DNA of 64,000 bases from JAPOXR01 sp965219635 (GTDB taxonomy: Bacteria > Pseudomonadota > Alphaproteobacteria > Rhodobacterales > Rhodobacteraceae): the NCBI GenBank assembly GCA_965219635.1, contig OZ244783.1, forward strand, positions 3,534,001-3,598,000, read 5' to 3'. The position numbers and the translations under genes are program-made. Below, piece by piece: positions 52,696 through 62,127 of the stretch; positions within the stretch are counted from its first letter, which is position 1, and each line of letters starts with the position of its first letter. The notes beneath the pieces were generated by a model. The model did not search any database and was not told the origin of the DNA. It saw only the letters and a program-made list of their open reading frames with translations.

Positions 52696-55257
52696 ATGAA
52701 AGTTCGGGATTTTCGGGAAATCGAACCCGCCTGGCAGAAAGCGTGGGACGAGTCCGGCGTATTCAAGGCACAGCGGGACGAGAACCGGCCCAAATACTAT
52801 GTGCTCGAGATGTTTCCCTACCCCTCGGGCAAGATCCATATGGGCCATGTCCGGAACTACACCATGGGCGATGTCATTGCCCGCTACCGGATGGCCAGGG
52901 GATTCAATGTTCTGCATCCGATGGGATGGGATGCCTTCGGTATGCCGGCCGAGAATGCCGCCATGGAACAGGGTGTTCATCCCAGCGCCTGGACGTATCG
53001 CAATATCGACGACATGCGCGACCAGTTGAAGCCATTGGGGCTGTCCATCGACTGGAGCCGCGAGTTCGCAACGTGCGATCCGGAATATTACGGACAGCAG
53101 CAGGCCATGTTCCTGGACATGCTGGAAAAGGGCCTCGTTTACCGCAAGAGCGCACTGGTCAATTGGGACCCGGTCGACATGACCGTGCTGGCCAACGAGC
53201 AGGTTGTGGATGGCAAGGGCTGGCGCTCGGGAGCCGAAGTTGAGCGCCGTACACTTACCCAGTGGTTCTTCAGAATAAGCGACTTCTCGGAAGAACTGCT
53301 GTCAGCAATTGATGGCCTCACTGGCTGGTCCGAAAAGGTCCGGGTGATGCAGCGGAACTGGATCGGCAAGTCGAGGGGGCTTGAGATCGACTTCGAGACG
53401 ATCAACGGACCGCCGGGACATGACAACATAAAGGTCTACACGACACGGCCGGACACGCTCCCGGGAGCCAATTTTGTCGCTGTCGCTGCAGATCATCCTC
53501 TGGCGGAAGAACTGGCAGCCGCCAATCCAGAGGTTGCTGACTACCTGGCGGAGTGCAGGAAGACCGCCGTTTCCGAAGCGGCTCTGGAAGGGCTGGAAAA
53601 GACCGGCATAGATACAGGGCTGAGGGTAAGGCATCCATTGCAGCCCGATACTGAATTGCCTGTTTGGGTCGCGAATTTCATTCTCTTCGATTATGGAACC
53701 GGAGCCATCTTCGGGTGCCCTGCGCACGATCAGCGCGACCTCGAATTCTCCAGGAAATACGGATTGCCGGTGATCGACGTTTTCGTGGCCGCCGGGTCGG
53801 ACGAACGGGTTGGTGATGTCGCCTATGCCCCACCCAAGGATGTCAAGGTCCACTATCTGAACAGGATTGCAGGGGAAGCCGTTCAAACCGGTGATGAGGC
53901 TGTAGAGGCAGCGATCGACCACTGCGAGCAGGCCGGTAAAGGCAAGGGCGTCGTTCGGTATCGTCTAAGGGACTGGGGCATCAGCCGGCAACGGTACTGG
54001 GGCTGCCCTATTCCCGTCGTTCATTGCCCAGACTGCGGAACTGTTCCGGAGAAGAAGGAAAATCTGCCTGTCTCTCTTCCCGACGATGTGAGTTTCGACC
54101 AGCCGGGAAATCCGCTCGACAGGCATCCGAATTGGAAGCATGTGGCGTGCCCGGCCTGTGGCGGGCCTGCGGTGCGGGAAACGGATACCATGGACACGTT
54201 TGTCGACAGTTCATGGTACTTTGTCCGCTTTACGGCGCCGTCCGCGGGCACTCCGACTTCGATGGAAGACGCCGATTACTGGATGAACGTTGACCAGTAT
54301 ATCGGCGGTGTCGAGCATGCGATACTTCACCTGCTCTATTCGAGGTTTTTTGCCCGCGCCATGCACATCACCGGGCATCTTCCCAAGAAGGCAATCGAAC
54401 CGTTTGATGCCATGTTCACCCAGGGCATGGTCACGCACGAGATCTACATGACCCGCGACGGCAAGGGCCGTCCCGTCTACCATTTTCCTGATGACGTGGA
54501 TCAGACCGACTCGGGCGCTAGATTGAAGTCGTCTGGCGAACCTGTGGAGGTCGTTCCTTCCGCGAAGATGGCCAAGTCCAAGAAGAACGTCATCAATCCC
54601 CTGGATCTGATCCAGCGGTTCGGTGCGGATACGGCGCGCTGGTACATCATTTCGGATTCCCCGCCGGAGCGCGATGTCGAATGGACAACCGCGGGGGTCG
54701 AAGCGGCTTCCAAGCATCTGCAGCGCGTCCAGAAGATGGCAGCCGAAATCGCCAATGACGGAAGCTCCGGGAGCGCCTCCGAGGATCAGGCGTTGAAGGC
54801 CGCCACCCACCGTACGATCAGCGAAGTGACCCGGGGGATCGACCGGTTCGCTTTCAACAAGTCGGTGGCAGAACTCTACAAGCTTTCCAACTTTATGTTG
54901 CGCTCGCAAGCGGGCGGGGCGTCAAAGCGGGAAGCGATGAAGGCGATGGCACGGCTGATGTCTCCCATGACCCCGCATCTTTCAGAGGAAATCTGGAGCA
55001 TGCTCGGCGGAGAGGGACTGATTGCAGAGGCTGATTGGCCTGTGGCAGATCCGGAATTGCTGCAAGAGGACACCGTGACGATGCCTGTTCAGGTCAATGG
55101 CAAGCGCCGTTCGGAATTGCAGGTGCCGCGTGGCACCGCACGGGAGGAGATCGAGCGATTGGTCCTTGAGGATCCGGCTGTAGCAAGGCATCTTGAAGGC
55201 AATGCGCCGAAGAGGCTTGTCATCGTGCCGGAACGGATAATCAATGTCGTCCTGTAG
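52696..55257 (+). CDS. leuS: leucyl-tRNA synthetase
   Basis: 853 residues from ATG 52696. Class I synthetase: HIGH-type motif HMGH (48-51, in PYPSGKIHMGHVRNY) and KMSKS-type KMAKS (624-628). The editing domain sits at about 220-400. A zinc-ribbon pair CPDC...CPAC lies near 445-490. The gene ends in TAG and overlaps lptE by 14 bases. Confidence 0.97.
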   Translation: MKVRDFREIEPAWQKAWDESGVFKAQRDENRPKYYVLEMFPYPSGKIHMGHVRNYTMGDVIARYRMARGFNVLHPMGWDAFGMPAENAAMEQGVHPSAWTYRNIDDMRDQLKPLGLSIDWSREFATCDPEYYGQQQAMFLDMLEKGLVYRKSALVNWDPVDMTVLANEQVVDGKGWRSGAEVERRTLTQWFFRISDFSEELLSAIDGLTGWSEKVRVMQRNWIGKSRGLEIDFETINGPPGHDNIKVYTTRPDTLPGANFVAVAADHPLAEELAAANPEVADYLAECRKTAVSEAALEGLEKTGIDTGLRVRHPLQPDTELPVWVANFILFDYGTGAIFGCPAHDQRDLEFSRKYGLPVIDVFVAAGSDERVGDVAYAPPKDVKVHYLNRIAGEAVQTGDEAVEAAIDHCEQAGKGKGVVRYRLRDWGISRQRYWGCPIPVVHCPDCGTVPEKKENLPVSLPDDVSFDQPGNPLDRHPNWKHVACPACGGPAVRETDTMDTFVDSSWYFVRFTAPSAGTPTSMEDADYWMNVDQYIGGVEHAILHLLYSRFFARAMHITGHLPKKAIEPFDAMFTQGMVTHEIYMTRDGKGRPVYHFPDDVDQTDSGARLKSSGEPVEVVPSAKMAKSKKNVINPLDLIQRFGADTARWYIISDSPPERDVEWTTAGVEAASKHLQRVQKMAAEIANDGSSGSASEDQALKAATHRTISEVTRGIDRFAFNKSVAELYKLSNFMLRSQAGGASKREAMKAMARLMSPMTPHLSEEIWSMLGGEGLIAEADWPVADPELLQEDTVTMPVQVNGKRRSELQVPRGTAREEIERLVLEDPAVARHLEGNAPKRLVIVPERIINVVL

Positions 55258-55765
55258 CCGCAGAAGTTTCCTGGCCGCGGCGGTTGGATTTGCCGCCGCT
55301 GGTTGCACGCTGGAGCCAGCCCTGAAGCGGGGCAGGCCCGTTGCCCGGTTGCCGGGCCAATTCAAGGTCTCCGTACCGGGCGGCCGGACGGCATTCCAGA
55401 TGGAAGAGCGCCTTTCGGCACTGCTTGGATCTTCTGGATCGGCCAATCCGCAGTATCTGTTGATGGTTGATCTCTCCATGGATGAAAGCCTGGCAGCAGC
55501 GGCCGGAGCCGGAGGCGTCGATCGCAAGGCGCTTTCGGGCAATGCAGCTTTCTCCGTGAGCCGGCATCCCGGCGGGATGGTGCTGACCGAAGGCTCTGTC
55601 CGGGGACAGGCGACATTCTCTGCCAGTAGTGAAGTGGTTGCCACCGACGCTGCGCGGGAGGATGCGGAACAGCGTCTGGTCGCCCAGTTGGCTGAGAGGC
55701 TGGTTGCCCGGTTGATGCTGACTTCGGACAGCTGGCATGCCGGAGGGTTGTCCCCGGTCAATTGA
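55244..55765 (+). CDS. lptE: LPS-assembly lipoprotein LptE
   Basis: 173 residues. The signal has a twin-arginine-like RRSF followed by LAAAVGFAAAGC, with the lipobox cysteine at about 21. LptE plugs the LptD barrel and helps deliver LPS to the outer surface. Sequence conservation is weak, so the call rests on length, lipobox, position between leuS and holA, and the late alpha-helix AREDAEQRLVAQLAERLVARL typical of LptE. Confidence 0.85.
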   Translation: MSSCSRRSFLAAAVGFAAAGCTLEPALKRGRPVARLPGQFKVSVPGGRTAFQMEERLSALLGSSGSANPQYLLMVDLSMDESLAAAAGAGGVDRKALSGNAAFSVSRHPGGMVLTEGSVRGQATFSASSEVVATDAAREDAEQRLVAQLAERLVARLMLTSDSWHAGGLSPVN

Positions 55766-56011
55766 GTTCTGTCGGGGCACACTGAATCTGCTTGCCTCTG
55801 CCTTCCTGCCAACGGTCCATCATTTTCCCTGAACCCTTGCAGTCCCGGCCTTGATGCTACAGCGGATTTTTGAAATCGCGGCGCTGGACACGGCCCCTTG
55901 AAGTCGCTTGCAACAGCGGCAATCATGCCGGTACCGGATACGGCGGGGTCAGCCCGCGGTTGAAGGCTGCCGGTGCAGGTATTACCGCACTTGTCGAGCA
56001 GGAGATAGGAT

Positions 56012-57040
56012 GTGGTCAAACTCACAGCACGCGATGCCAAACGATTTCTGAGCAAGCCCGATCCTGCCTGTGGCGCCGTCCTGATTTACGGCCCCGAACC
56101 CACAAGGGTTGCAGAATGCTGCCGCCGGACAGTCGATGCGATCGTCGGGGAGGATGGCCGGAAGGAAATGAGAGCCGATCGCGCCGACTCCGGCACCGTG
56201 AGCAGCGATATCGGGACGCTGTCGTCAATGCTCAAATCCGCCGGGTTCTTTCCGGGCAACCGGACAGTTCAGCTTGAAGGCGCCAGTGACGGGTCTACGA
56301 AGGCGATTGCCTATGCGCTCGAGCAGCAAGGTGCTGACGATGCATTCCTGGTGGTTACAGCCGGAAGCCTGCGTCCTGCCTCAAGTTTGCGGAAGCTGTT
56401 CGAGGGGCATAAGCGGGCCCGGTGCGCTCCGGTCTATGAGGATGCGATGACCGCCGGGGATGTCCGCGAACTGCTTGGCAAGGCTGGCATCCAGACATTC
56501 GATGCCGCAGCCGTGGAGGATTTGACGGCAATCGGTCGAGAATGCACGCCACTTGAGCTTGCCCAGGTCATCGAGAAACTTGCCCTGTATAAGCGCAATG
56601 ATCCCTCGCCGATGAACTCAGGAGACGTGATGGCCTGTGCGCCGCTGACCGGCGAAGTTCTGATCGACAGTTTGCTGGGACTGGTTGCTGACAAGCGTCC
56701 AGCTGAAGTGGGTCCTGCATTCCGGCAGGTTTCGGGAAGAGGGCAAAACCCTGTCACAATCTGCATCATGGCGACCCGCATGTTCAGGCGAATTCACCAG
56801 GTTGCGAGCGACCCGGGCGGGGTTCAAGCAGGGGTTGGCCGTCTTCGGCCGCCAGTGCTCGGTCCTCGCAGGGATCGTATGATCAGTCATGCCCGGAAAT
56901 GGGGCATCCGGGGATCCGAGGCGGCAATCAGGGAACTTCTGGCAACCGACCGGATGTTGAGGTCGGGCCAGAAGGTGCCGGCCAGAGCCTTCATGGAGCA
57001 CGCCTTGATCCGGGTGGCAATGATGAGGCAGGCCAGATGA
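56012..57040 (+). CDS. holA: DNA polymerase III subunit delta
   Basis: 342 residues starting at GTG 56012. Delta opens the sliding clamp within the clamp loader. Family features are the N-terminal VLIYGPEPTRVAECC (without a functional P-loop), the DAFLVVTAGSLRPASSLRKLFE segment and the C-terminal helical lid. A 245-base gap separates it from lptE. The stop overlaps the next start by 4 bases. Confidence 0.9.
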   Translation: MVKLTARDAKRFLSKPDPACGAVLIYGPEPTRVAECCRRTVDAIVGEDGRKEMRADRADSGTVSSDIGTLSSMLKSAGFFPGNRTVQLEGASDGSTKAIAYALEQQGADDAFLVVTAGSLRPASSLRKLFEGHKRARCAPVYEDAMTAGDVRELLGKAGIQTFDAAAVEDLTAIGRECTPLELAQVIEKLALYKRNDPSPMNSGDVMACAPLTGEVLIDSLLGLVADKRPAEVGPAFRQVSGRGQNPVTICIMATRMFRRIHQVASDPGGVQAGVGRLRPPVLGPRRDRMISHARKWGIRGSEAAIRELLATDRMLRSGQKVPARAFMEHALIRVAMMRQAR

Positions 57041-57630
57041 TCCGGCTGTTGGGAGACGACAGGAGCAGGGCGTTCAGGGTTCGCTGGATGCTTGAGGAAC
57101 TTGAACTAGACTATGAGCATGTTCCGTCGCGACCCGGGGCAGACGAGGTGGTCCGGCATAATCCATCTGGCAAGATCCCGGTCTTGATTGTCGACGGCGA
57201 GGCAATCTCGGACAGCACTGCTATCCTCCATTACCTGACGGACCGGCATGACAGATTCACGCATCGCCCTGGCACCTTGGAGCGGGCCCGCCAGGACAGT
57301 TTCACCAACCTGATACTGGACGAGTTCGATGCTTGCCTTTGGGCCGCCGCCAGGCACAGTTTCGTTCTCCCCGAGGAATGGCGCGTCGGCGAAATCAAGC
57401 CGTCACTGCGGTGGGAGTTCAAACGGTCGGCATCGCGGCTGGCAGGCAGGATGCAGCCGGGGTGCTTTCTGATCGGGGATGAGCCGACGGTTCCGGACTT
57501 TATCCTTGCCCATTGCCTGATCTGGGCGAAAGTCGCGAGGTTTGAGCACGAAGAGCGGGCACTTGACTCCTTTCTGCAACAAATGTCTATCCGGCCTGCG
57601 TTTCAAAAGATGGATGGGAAGCGGCAATGA
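57037..57630 (+). CDS. glutathione S-transferase family protein
   Basis: 197 residues from ATG 57037. The thioredoxin-like N-terminal domain has RAFRVRWMLEELELDYEHV, NPSGKIPVLIVDGEAISDSTAI with the cis-proline and the glutathione-binding ES/DS pair. The helical C-terminal domain has EPTVPDFILAHCLIWA. It lies between holA and an exported protein gene with 4-base overlaps on both sides, so it is fully coupled. The substrate is unknown. Confidence 0.9.
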   Translation: MIRLLGDDRSRAFRVRWMLEELELDYEHVPSRPGADEVVRHNPSGKIPVLIVDGEAISDSTAILHYLTDRHDRFTHRPGTLERARQDSFTNLILDEFDACLWAAARHSFVLPEEWRVGEIKPSLRWEFKRSASRLAGRMQPGCFLIGDEPTVPDFILAHCLIWAKVARFEHEERALDSFLQQMSIRPAFQKMDGKRQ

Positions 57631-59078
57631 ACTTTGGAATGGGGCGGCTTCTCGCCGCAGGAACACTTGCGGCCTTCATTGGCGGGACCGCAGCACAGGC
57701 CGAATTGACAGCGAAAGAGCTCGTTGACGAATTGCTCACGCTTGCAGATCAGTTTGGAGCGAAGGTTGAATGGCAGGACATGGAAACTGCCGCTGATGGC
57801 ATCATGCTCAGGGATGTATCACTGACCAGTCTTCGACAAATGGTGCCTGTGGTCACTGTCTACGAAACAGACTGGATTCGGTTTACCGAAAACGGTGACG
57901 GATCGGTCTCCATCGTGACCGCTACTCCGCTGTCGGTTCGGCAAGAATGGGAGGATGAATCAGGCAAGGCCACCTTCGTGTATGACTTGGTTGCGGTTGA
58001 CGCGGAAATCATTGCAAGCCGGCAAACGGACATCATCATCGAACTTACGGCGGGCCAGTACATTGCGGAGGGCAACGCAACTGTGGGTGAGCCGGAATTT
58101 CCCTTCAGAGTCAGTATGGAAGTTGTGAATGGCAGTTTGGTCCTGCCGTCGGAAGCTGGGGACACCGGCAAAATGAGGGCCGGCCTGAATGCAGACAGTG
58201 TTGCATTGGTCCTTCCATTGCTTGGAGAAAACTTCGCTGCGACCATGAACGATCTGATTGTCGAGGCTAAGGCCGATCCTGCAAACCAGACAACTGGCTG
58301 GCTTGGAATGCAGACTCATGAGTATACTTACTCATTGGAGATTGGCGGCAGCACTGTGGGGTACAGATTTGCCGAGGGACCGGTGTCCGGCCTCTTTGTT
58401 ATGGAATTCGGCCTGACTCGCTTGGAAGAAGAGGTGACCCCAAACTCTCATAACCAGAAGTTGCATGCTGAATCCAGCAGGTTCGTGGTGGATTTCGGTG
58501 GACAGCTTTTCGAAGTGAATGCAGGCCTCTTCGACCTCACGTTACAGTTGGCAGGTTCTCCGGGAAATGATCTGGGAACGGCTGAGGCGGGTATTGAACT
58601 TAACGATGTCGTGATGGGCCCGAGCATCATGGCAATTGCCGATCCCGGTGGTGAACTGCCGAGTTCAGCTGGCAGGATCGCCTTCAACATCGCGGTAGCC
58701 ATACCTTCCGAGTTCGTTTCAGCGGTGTACAGCGGTTTTGACGATGGCCGGTTTCCGATTGACAGGCTTGATTTCGATCATCTGTTTCTGGAGGCAGCCC
58801 TGTTCGGTGCAGGACTGCTTGCCAATGGGCAAGTTGGTTTCACATTGCCCGACGAATACGGCAATGGCGCAGCCGTTAATGGAGAAGTGTTCGTCAGGAT
58901 GACGGGGGTCAGGGAATTGGTGGAGTTCTTCCGGCAGAGAGGACTGGTCGATGATCAATCCTATCTCGGAATGCAACTTCTCTTCGCGGCGGCCGAGACA
59001 GACAGTGATGGAGCCCTCAAATATGATGTGACTATTGACTGGCCCAATGGAGTGACAGTCAATGGCATGGATTTCTGA
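57627..59078 (+). CDS. exported DUF2125-like protein
   Basis: 483 residues. A signal peptide is visible (GRLLAAGTLAAFIGGTAAQA, cleavage before ELTAK). The mature protein is strand-rich, without recognisable catalytic motifs; overall layout resembles the DUF2125 proteins of alphaproteobacteria. Coupled to the GST gene by a 4-base overlap. It may be a periplasmic structural or envelope protein. The family assignment is tentative. Confidence 0.7.
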   Translation: MNFGMGRLLAAGTLAAFIGGTAAQAELTAKELVDELLTLADQFGAKVEWQDMETAADGIMLRDVSLTSLRQMVPVVTVYETDWIRFTENGDGSVSIVTATPLSVRQEWEDESGKATFVYDLVAVDAEIIASRQTDIIIELTAGQYIAEGNATVGEPEFPFRVSMEVVNGSLVLPSEAGDTGKMRAGLNADSVALVLPLLGENFAATMNDLIVEAKADPANQTTGWLGMQTHEYTYSLEIGGSTVGYRFAEGPVSGLFVMEFGLTRLEEEVTPNSHNQKLHAESSRFVVDFGGQLFEVNAGLFDLTLQLAGSPGNDLGTAEAGIELNDVVMGPSIMAIADPGGELPSSAGRIAFNIAVAIPSEFVSAVYSGFDDGRFPIDRLDFDHLFLEAALFGAGLLANGQVGFTLPDEYGNGAAVNGEVFVRMTGVRELVEFFRQRGLVDDQSYLGMQLLFAAAETDSDGALKYDVTIDWPNGVTVNGMDF

Positions 59079-59141
59079 GGTGACAGAGGTTGGGCCGAAC
59101 AGCCTGCTCTGCGGCTCGTTTGCAACAGCCGGGTTCCGACG

Positions 59142-60488
59142 GTGACAGCTGATTCTTCTGGCATTCTGGCGACTCTCCTGGGTGAGGCAGAAAAGGCCGG
59201 TTGTGATGCTGCCGATGCAATCCTCATTGAAGACCGTTCGGTATCAATTGAGGTAAGGACCAGTTCAGTTGAACATGTCGAGAGATCCGAAAGTGCCGAA
59301 GTCGGGCTGAGAGTGCTTGTCGGCAGGCGCCAGGCTTGCGTTTCGGTTTCGGACATGCGTCCTGAGGTGCTGGCCAGAGTTGCGCGGCAGGCAGTTGCGA
59401 TGGCCAAGGAGGCTCCGGAGGATCCATTTGCCGGCCTGGCGGATCCGGAACTGACCGCTGCGGCCTTCGAGGTGGAAGCGTTGGAATTGCGCGACCAATC
59501 TAGTGCGCCCGGCATGGAGATGCTGATCGAGCGGGCGCTTGCAGCCGAACGGGCGGCAGCAGCGGTGGAGGGTGTCGATCAGGTAGAGTCGGCTTCCGCC
59601 GGTTTCGGGACGGCATCTATTGGCTTGGCAACATCGAACGGGTTCTCAGGCAGTTACGAGCGCGGATACTCGGGCTGCTCCTGTGCTGCCATCGCAGGAA
59701 CAGGTCTGGAAATGGAAGTCGACTATTATGGAGAACTCCGGGTGTTCGACTCCGATCTTTCAAGCCCTGAGGAAATAGGCAACCGGGCAGGAGAGAGAGC
59801 AGTCGAACGGTTCCGGCCAAAGCGGCCAAAGACCGGAGCCTTTCCGGTGATATTCGACGAACGAGTGGCATCAACCCTGATCAGGCATCTGCTGTCCGCA
59901 ATCAACGGCGCTTCGGTTGCGAGGGGCGCCAGCTGGCTGCTGGATGCAATGGGACAAGAGGTGCTACCCAAGGGAATGGACATCATTGAACAACCGAAGA
60001 GGCCGCGGTCAGGTTCATCGCGGCCGTTCGATGCAGAGGGCCTGGCGCAGCGTGACAAGGCCTTTGTTAAAGACGGTGAATTGAAGAGCTGGGTGCTTGA
60101 TCTTTCATCCGCAAGGAAATTGGAACTTGAGAGCACCGGCAACGCCTACCGGGGAACTTCATCACCGCCTTCCCCCGGGGTTTCCAACGTTGAGTTGACT
60201 CCGGGTTCCGGCGGCAGGGACCGGTTGGCACGTGAGATGGGAACCGGCCTGATCGTGACTTCCCTTATCGGCTCGACGATCAATCCCACTACAGGAGATT
60301 ATTCCCGGGGTGCCGGAGGATTGTGGGTTGAGAATGGGAGCGTAACCGGTCCGGTGTCCGGTTTTACCATAGCTGGCAATCTGCGCCGCATGTTGAAATC
60401 CATCATTGCTGCCGACGACGCGCGCCCCTTCGCCAGCTACCGCGTGCCGAGCCTGCTCGTCGAGGGATTGACTATAGCCGGAGATTAA
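59142..60488 (+). CDS. pmbA: TldD/PmbA-family metalloprotease subunit
   Basis: 448 residues from GTG 59142. This is the PmbA/TldE half of the TldD-TldE protease that matures small peptides. Typical are the N-terminal AEKAGCDAADAILIEDRSVS, the GISG-like centre and the C-terminal GSTINPTTGDYSRGAGGLWVEN with FTIAGNLRRM. PmbA itself lacks the HExxxH metal site and needs TldD, which is not in the window. Confidence 0.93.
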   Translation: MTADSSGILATLLGEAEKAGCDAADAILIEDRSVSIEVRTSSVEHVERSESAEVGLRVLVGRRQACVSVSDMRPEVLARVARQAVAMAKEAPEDPFAGLADPELTAAAFEVEALELRDQSSAPGMEMLIERALAAERAAAAVEGVDQVESASAGFGTASIGLATSNGFSGSYERGYSGCSCAAIAGTGLEMEVDYYGELRVFDSDLSSPEEIGNRAGERAVERFRPKRPKTGAFPVIFDERVASTLIRHLLSAINGASVARGASWLLDAMGQEVLPKGMDIIEQPKRPRSGSSRPFDAEGLAQRDKAFVKDGELKSWVLDLSSARKLELESTGNAYRGTSSPPSPGVSNVELTPGSGGRDRLAREMGTGLIVTSLIGSTINPTTGDYSRGAGGLWVENGSVTGPVSGFTIAGNLRRMLKSIIAADDARPFASYRVPSLLVEGLTIAGD

Positions 60489-60577
60489 CGCGTGCGAAGA
60501 ATGTTGAATGCTTCAAGTATTGACTGGGCCTTGAGCAAATGCAGCTCGTCAGGGGCCTTGGAAGGGTTCGGAATCAG

Positions 60578-60823
60578 ATGACCAAGCGGCTGCATTTGGT
60601 CTTCGGAGGCGAATTGATCGACCCGGAAGAGTCCAGATTCCGCAATCTGGATGAAGTGGAAGTAGTTGGCCTCTATCCCGACTATGACTCCGCCTGCGCT
60701 GCGTGGAAGGAAGCTTCCCAACGCGAAGTGGATAATGCCCTCAAACGATATTTCATCGCCCGCCTGAGCCGGCTGGACGCTCCGGTAGAGACCATAGGCG
60801 GTTCTGGCGGCAGCGGGGACTGA
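60578..60823 (+). CDS. DUF4170 domain protein
   Basis: 81 residues from ATG 60578. The family is recognised by LHLVFGGELIDPEESRF, LDEVEVVGLYPDYDSACAAW and NALKRYFIARL. It regularly precedes waaA in alphaproteobacteria; its function is unknown. The stop overlaps the waaA start by one base. Confidence 0.88.
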   Translation: MTKRLHLVFGGELIDPEESRFRNLDEVEVVGLYPDYDSACAAWKEASQREVDNALKRYFIARLSRLDAPVETIGGSGGSGD

Positions 60824-62127
60824 TGGGCCGCTCGCTCGGCCTCGCTGCCTATCTTTCGATTTCTTCCACCCTGGAGTTGCCGGCGCGCTGGATACTTCGC
60901 AGCCGCACTGCCAGGGGGAAGGAAGACCCATTGCGCGGTCAGGAGAGATTTGGCCGGACAGGGGTTCCGCGACCGGACGGGCAACTCGTCTGGCTGCATT
61001 CCGCAAGTGTCGGCGAGGTGATATCCATCCTGCGGGTTGTCGAGGTCATGGGGCAGCATCGGCCTGACCTCCGTTTTCTCATCACCACCGGTACATTGAC
61101 TTCGGCGCAATTGCTCCAGCGAAGAATGCCCGAAAGGACGATACACCAGTATATTCCCTATGATTATACCAAGGCAGTGAACGGGTTCCTCGACCATTGG
61201 AGGCCATCGGTAGGTATCTGGACGGAGAGCGAGCTGTGGCCGGTACTGATCTACGAGACACATCGCAGGCAAATTCCGCTGCTTTTTGTGAATGCCCGGA
61301 TGTCGCGGAAATCCTACAGAAGATGGCGCTGGTTGCCGGGAATCTCGGCTTCACTGTTGCGCAGGTTTGATCTGGCACTTGTGCAGGATGAGTATACCGG
61401 CCGTTACCTCAACAGGCTTGGGCTTCCGGCTGACAGGCTCGAGGTCACCAATTCAATCAAGATGGGTGCAGCGACACTTCCGGTCGACGAGGATGCGGCA
61501 GCGGAATTCTCAAAAGCCAGGGGTGACAGGCCTGTGTGGCTCGCAGCCTCCACCCATGAAGGAGAAGAGGAGATCGCTGGCAAGGCCCATGCAACGCTTG
61601 AAGCCAGGTATCAGGACATGTTGCTGATCATTGTTCCGCGCCACCCTGAACGGGGCCCAGATGTTGCCGAACGGTTGACCCGCGCGGGTTTCCGGGTCAG
61701 TCTGCGATCTGCGGGCGGGTTGCCCGGAAAGCGCGATCAGATTTATGTTGCAGACACGCTCGGGGAACTTGGCCTCTGGTACAGGATTTCACCCGTGAGT
61801 TTTGTCGGCGGGTCGCTCGTGCAAAGCGGTGGACACAATCCCTACGAGCCCGCACTCTTGGAATCGGCAATTGTTCACGGCCCACATGTCTCGAACTTTC
61901 AGACCGATTTCCGCAAACTGGAAGATGCCGGCGCAGCCAGGCGCATCGCCAGCGACTCAGAGTTGGCAGAGGCAATCGACGCTTGCCTTGACCTAGAGGT
62001 TGCGAGCCGCATGACCAAAGCGGCGCTGGGCCTTTGCGCAGGCGGTGATGCGATAGTCGACAAAGCTGTGGCCGCTATTCTCGACCGGTTGCCATCAGGC
62101 GCGAGCAAAATGGATGAAGCAACCTGA
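60823..62127 (+). CDS. waaA: Kdo transferase
   Basis: 434 residues. It adds Kdo to lipid A at the inner membrane. Seen are the N-terminal membrane-associated helix, LVWLHSASVGEV, FLITTGTLTSAQLL, the WTESELWPVLI motif and, in the donor-binding half, VPRHPERG and SFVGGSLVQSGGHNPYEPA. It overlaps the lpxK start by 14 bases, forming the usual pair. Confidence 0.95.
   Translation: MGRSLGLAAYLSISSTLELPARWILRSRTARGKEDPLRGQERFGRTGVPRPDGQLVWLHSASVGEVISILRVVEVMGQHRPDLRFLITTGTLTSAQLLQRRMPERTIHQYIPYDYTKAVNGFLDHWRPSVGIWTESELWPVLIYETHRRQIPLLFVNARMSRKSYRRWRWLPGISASLLRRFDLALVQDEYTGRYLNRLGLPADRLEVTNSIKMGAATLPVDEDAAAEFSKARGDRPVWLAASTHEGEEEIAGKAHATLEARYQDMLLIIVPRHPERGPDVAERLTRAGFRVSLRSAGGLPGKRDQIYVADTLGELGLWYRISPVSFVGGSLVQSGGHNPYEPALLESAIVHGPHVSNFQTDFRKLEDAGAARRIASDSELAEAIDACLDLEVASRMTKAALGLCAGGDAIVDKAVAAILDRLPSGASKMDEAT

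Noticed and set aside
60485..61006. Minus-strand ORF opposite DUF4170 and waaA
   Set aside because: It lies antisense to two well-supported coupled genes and shows no domain.
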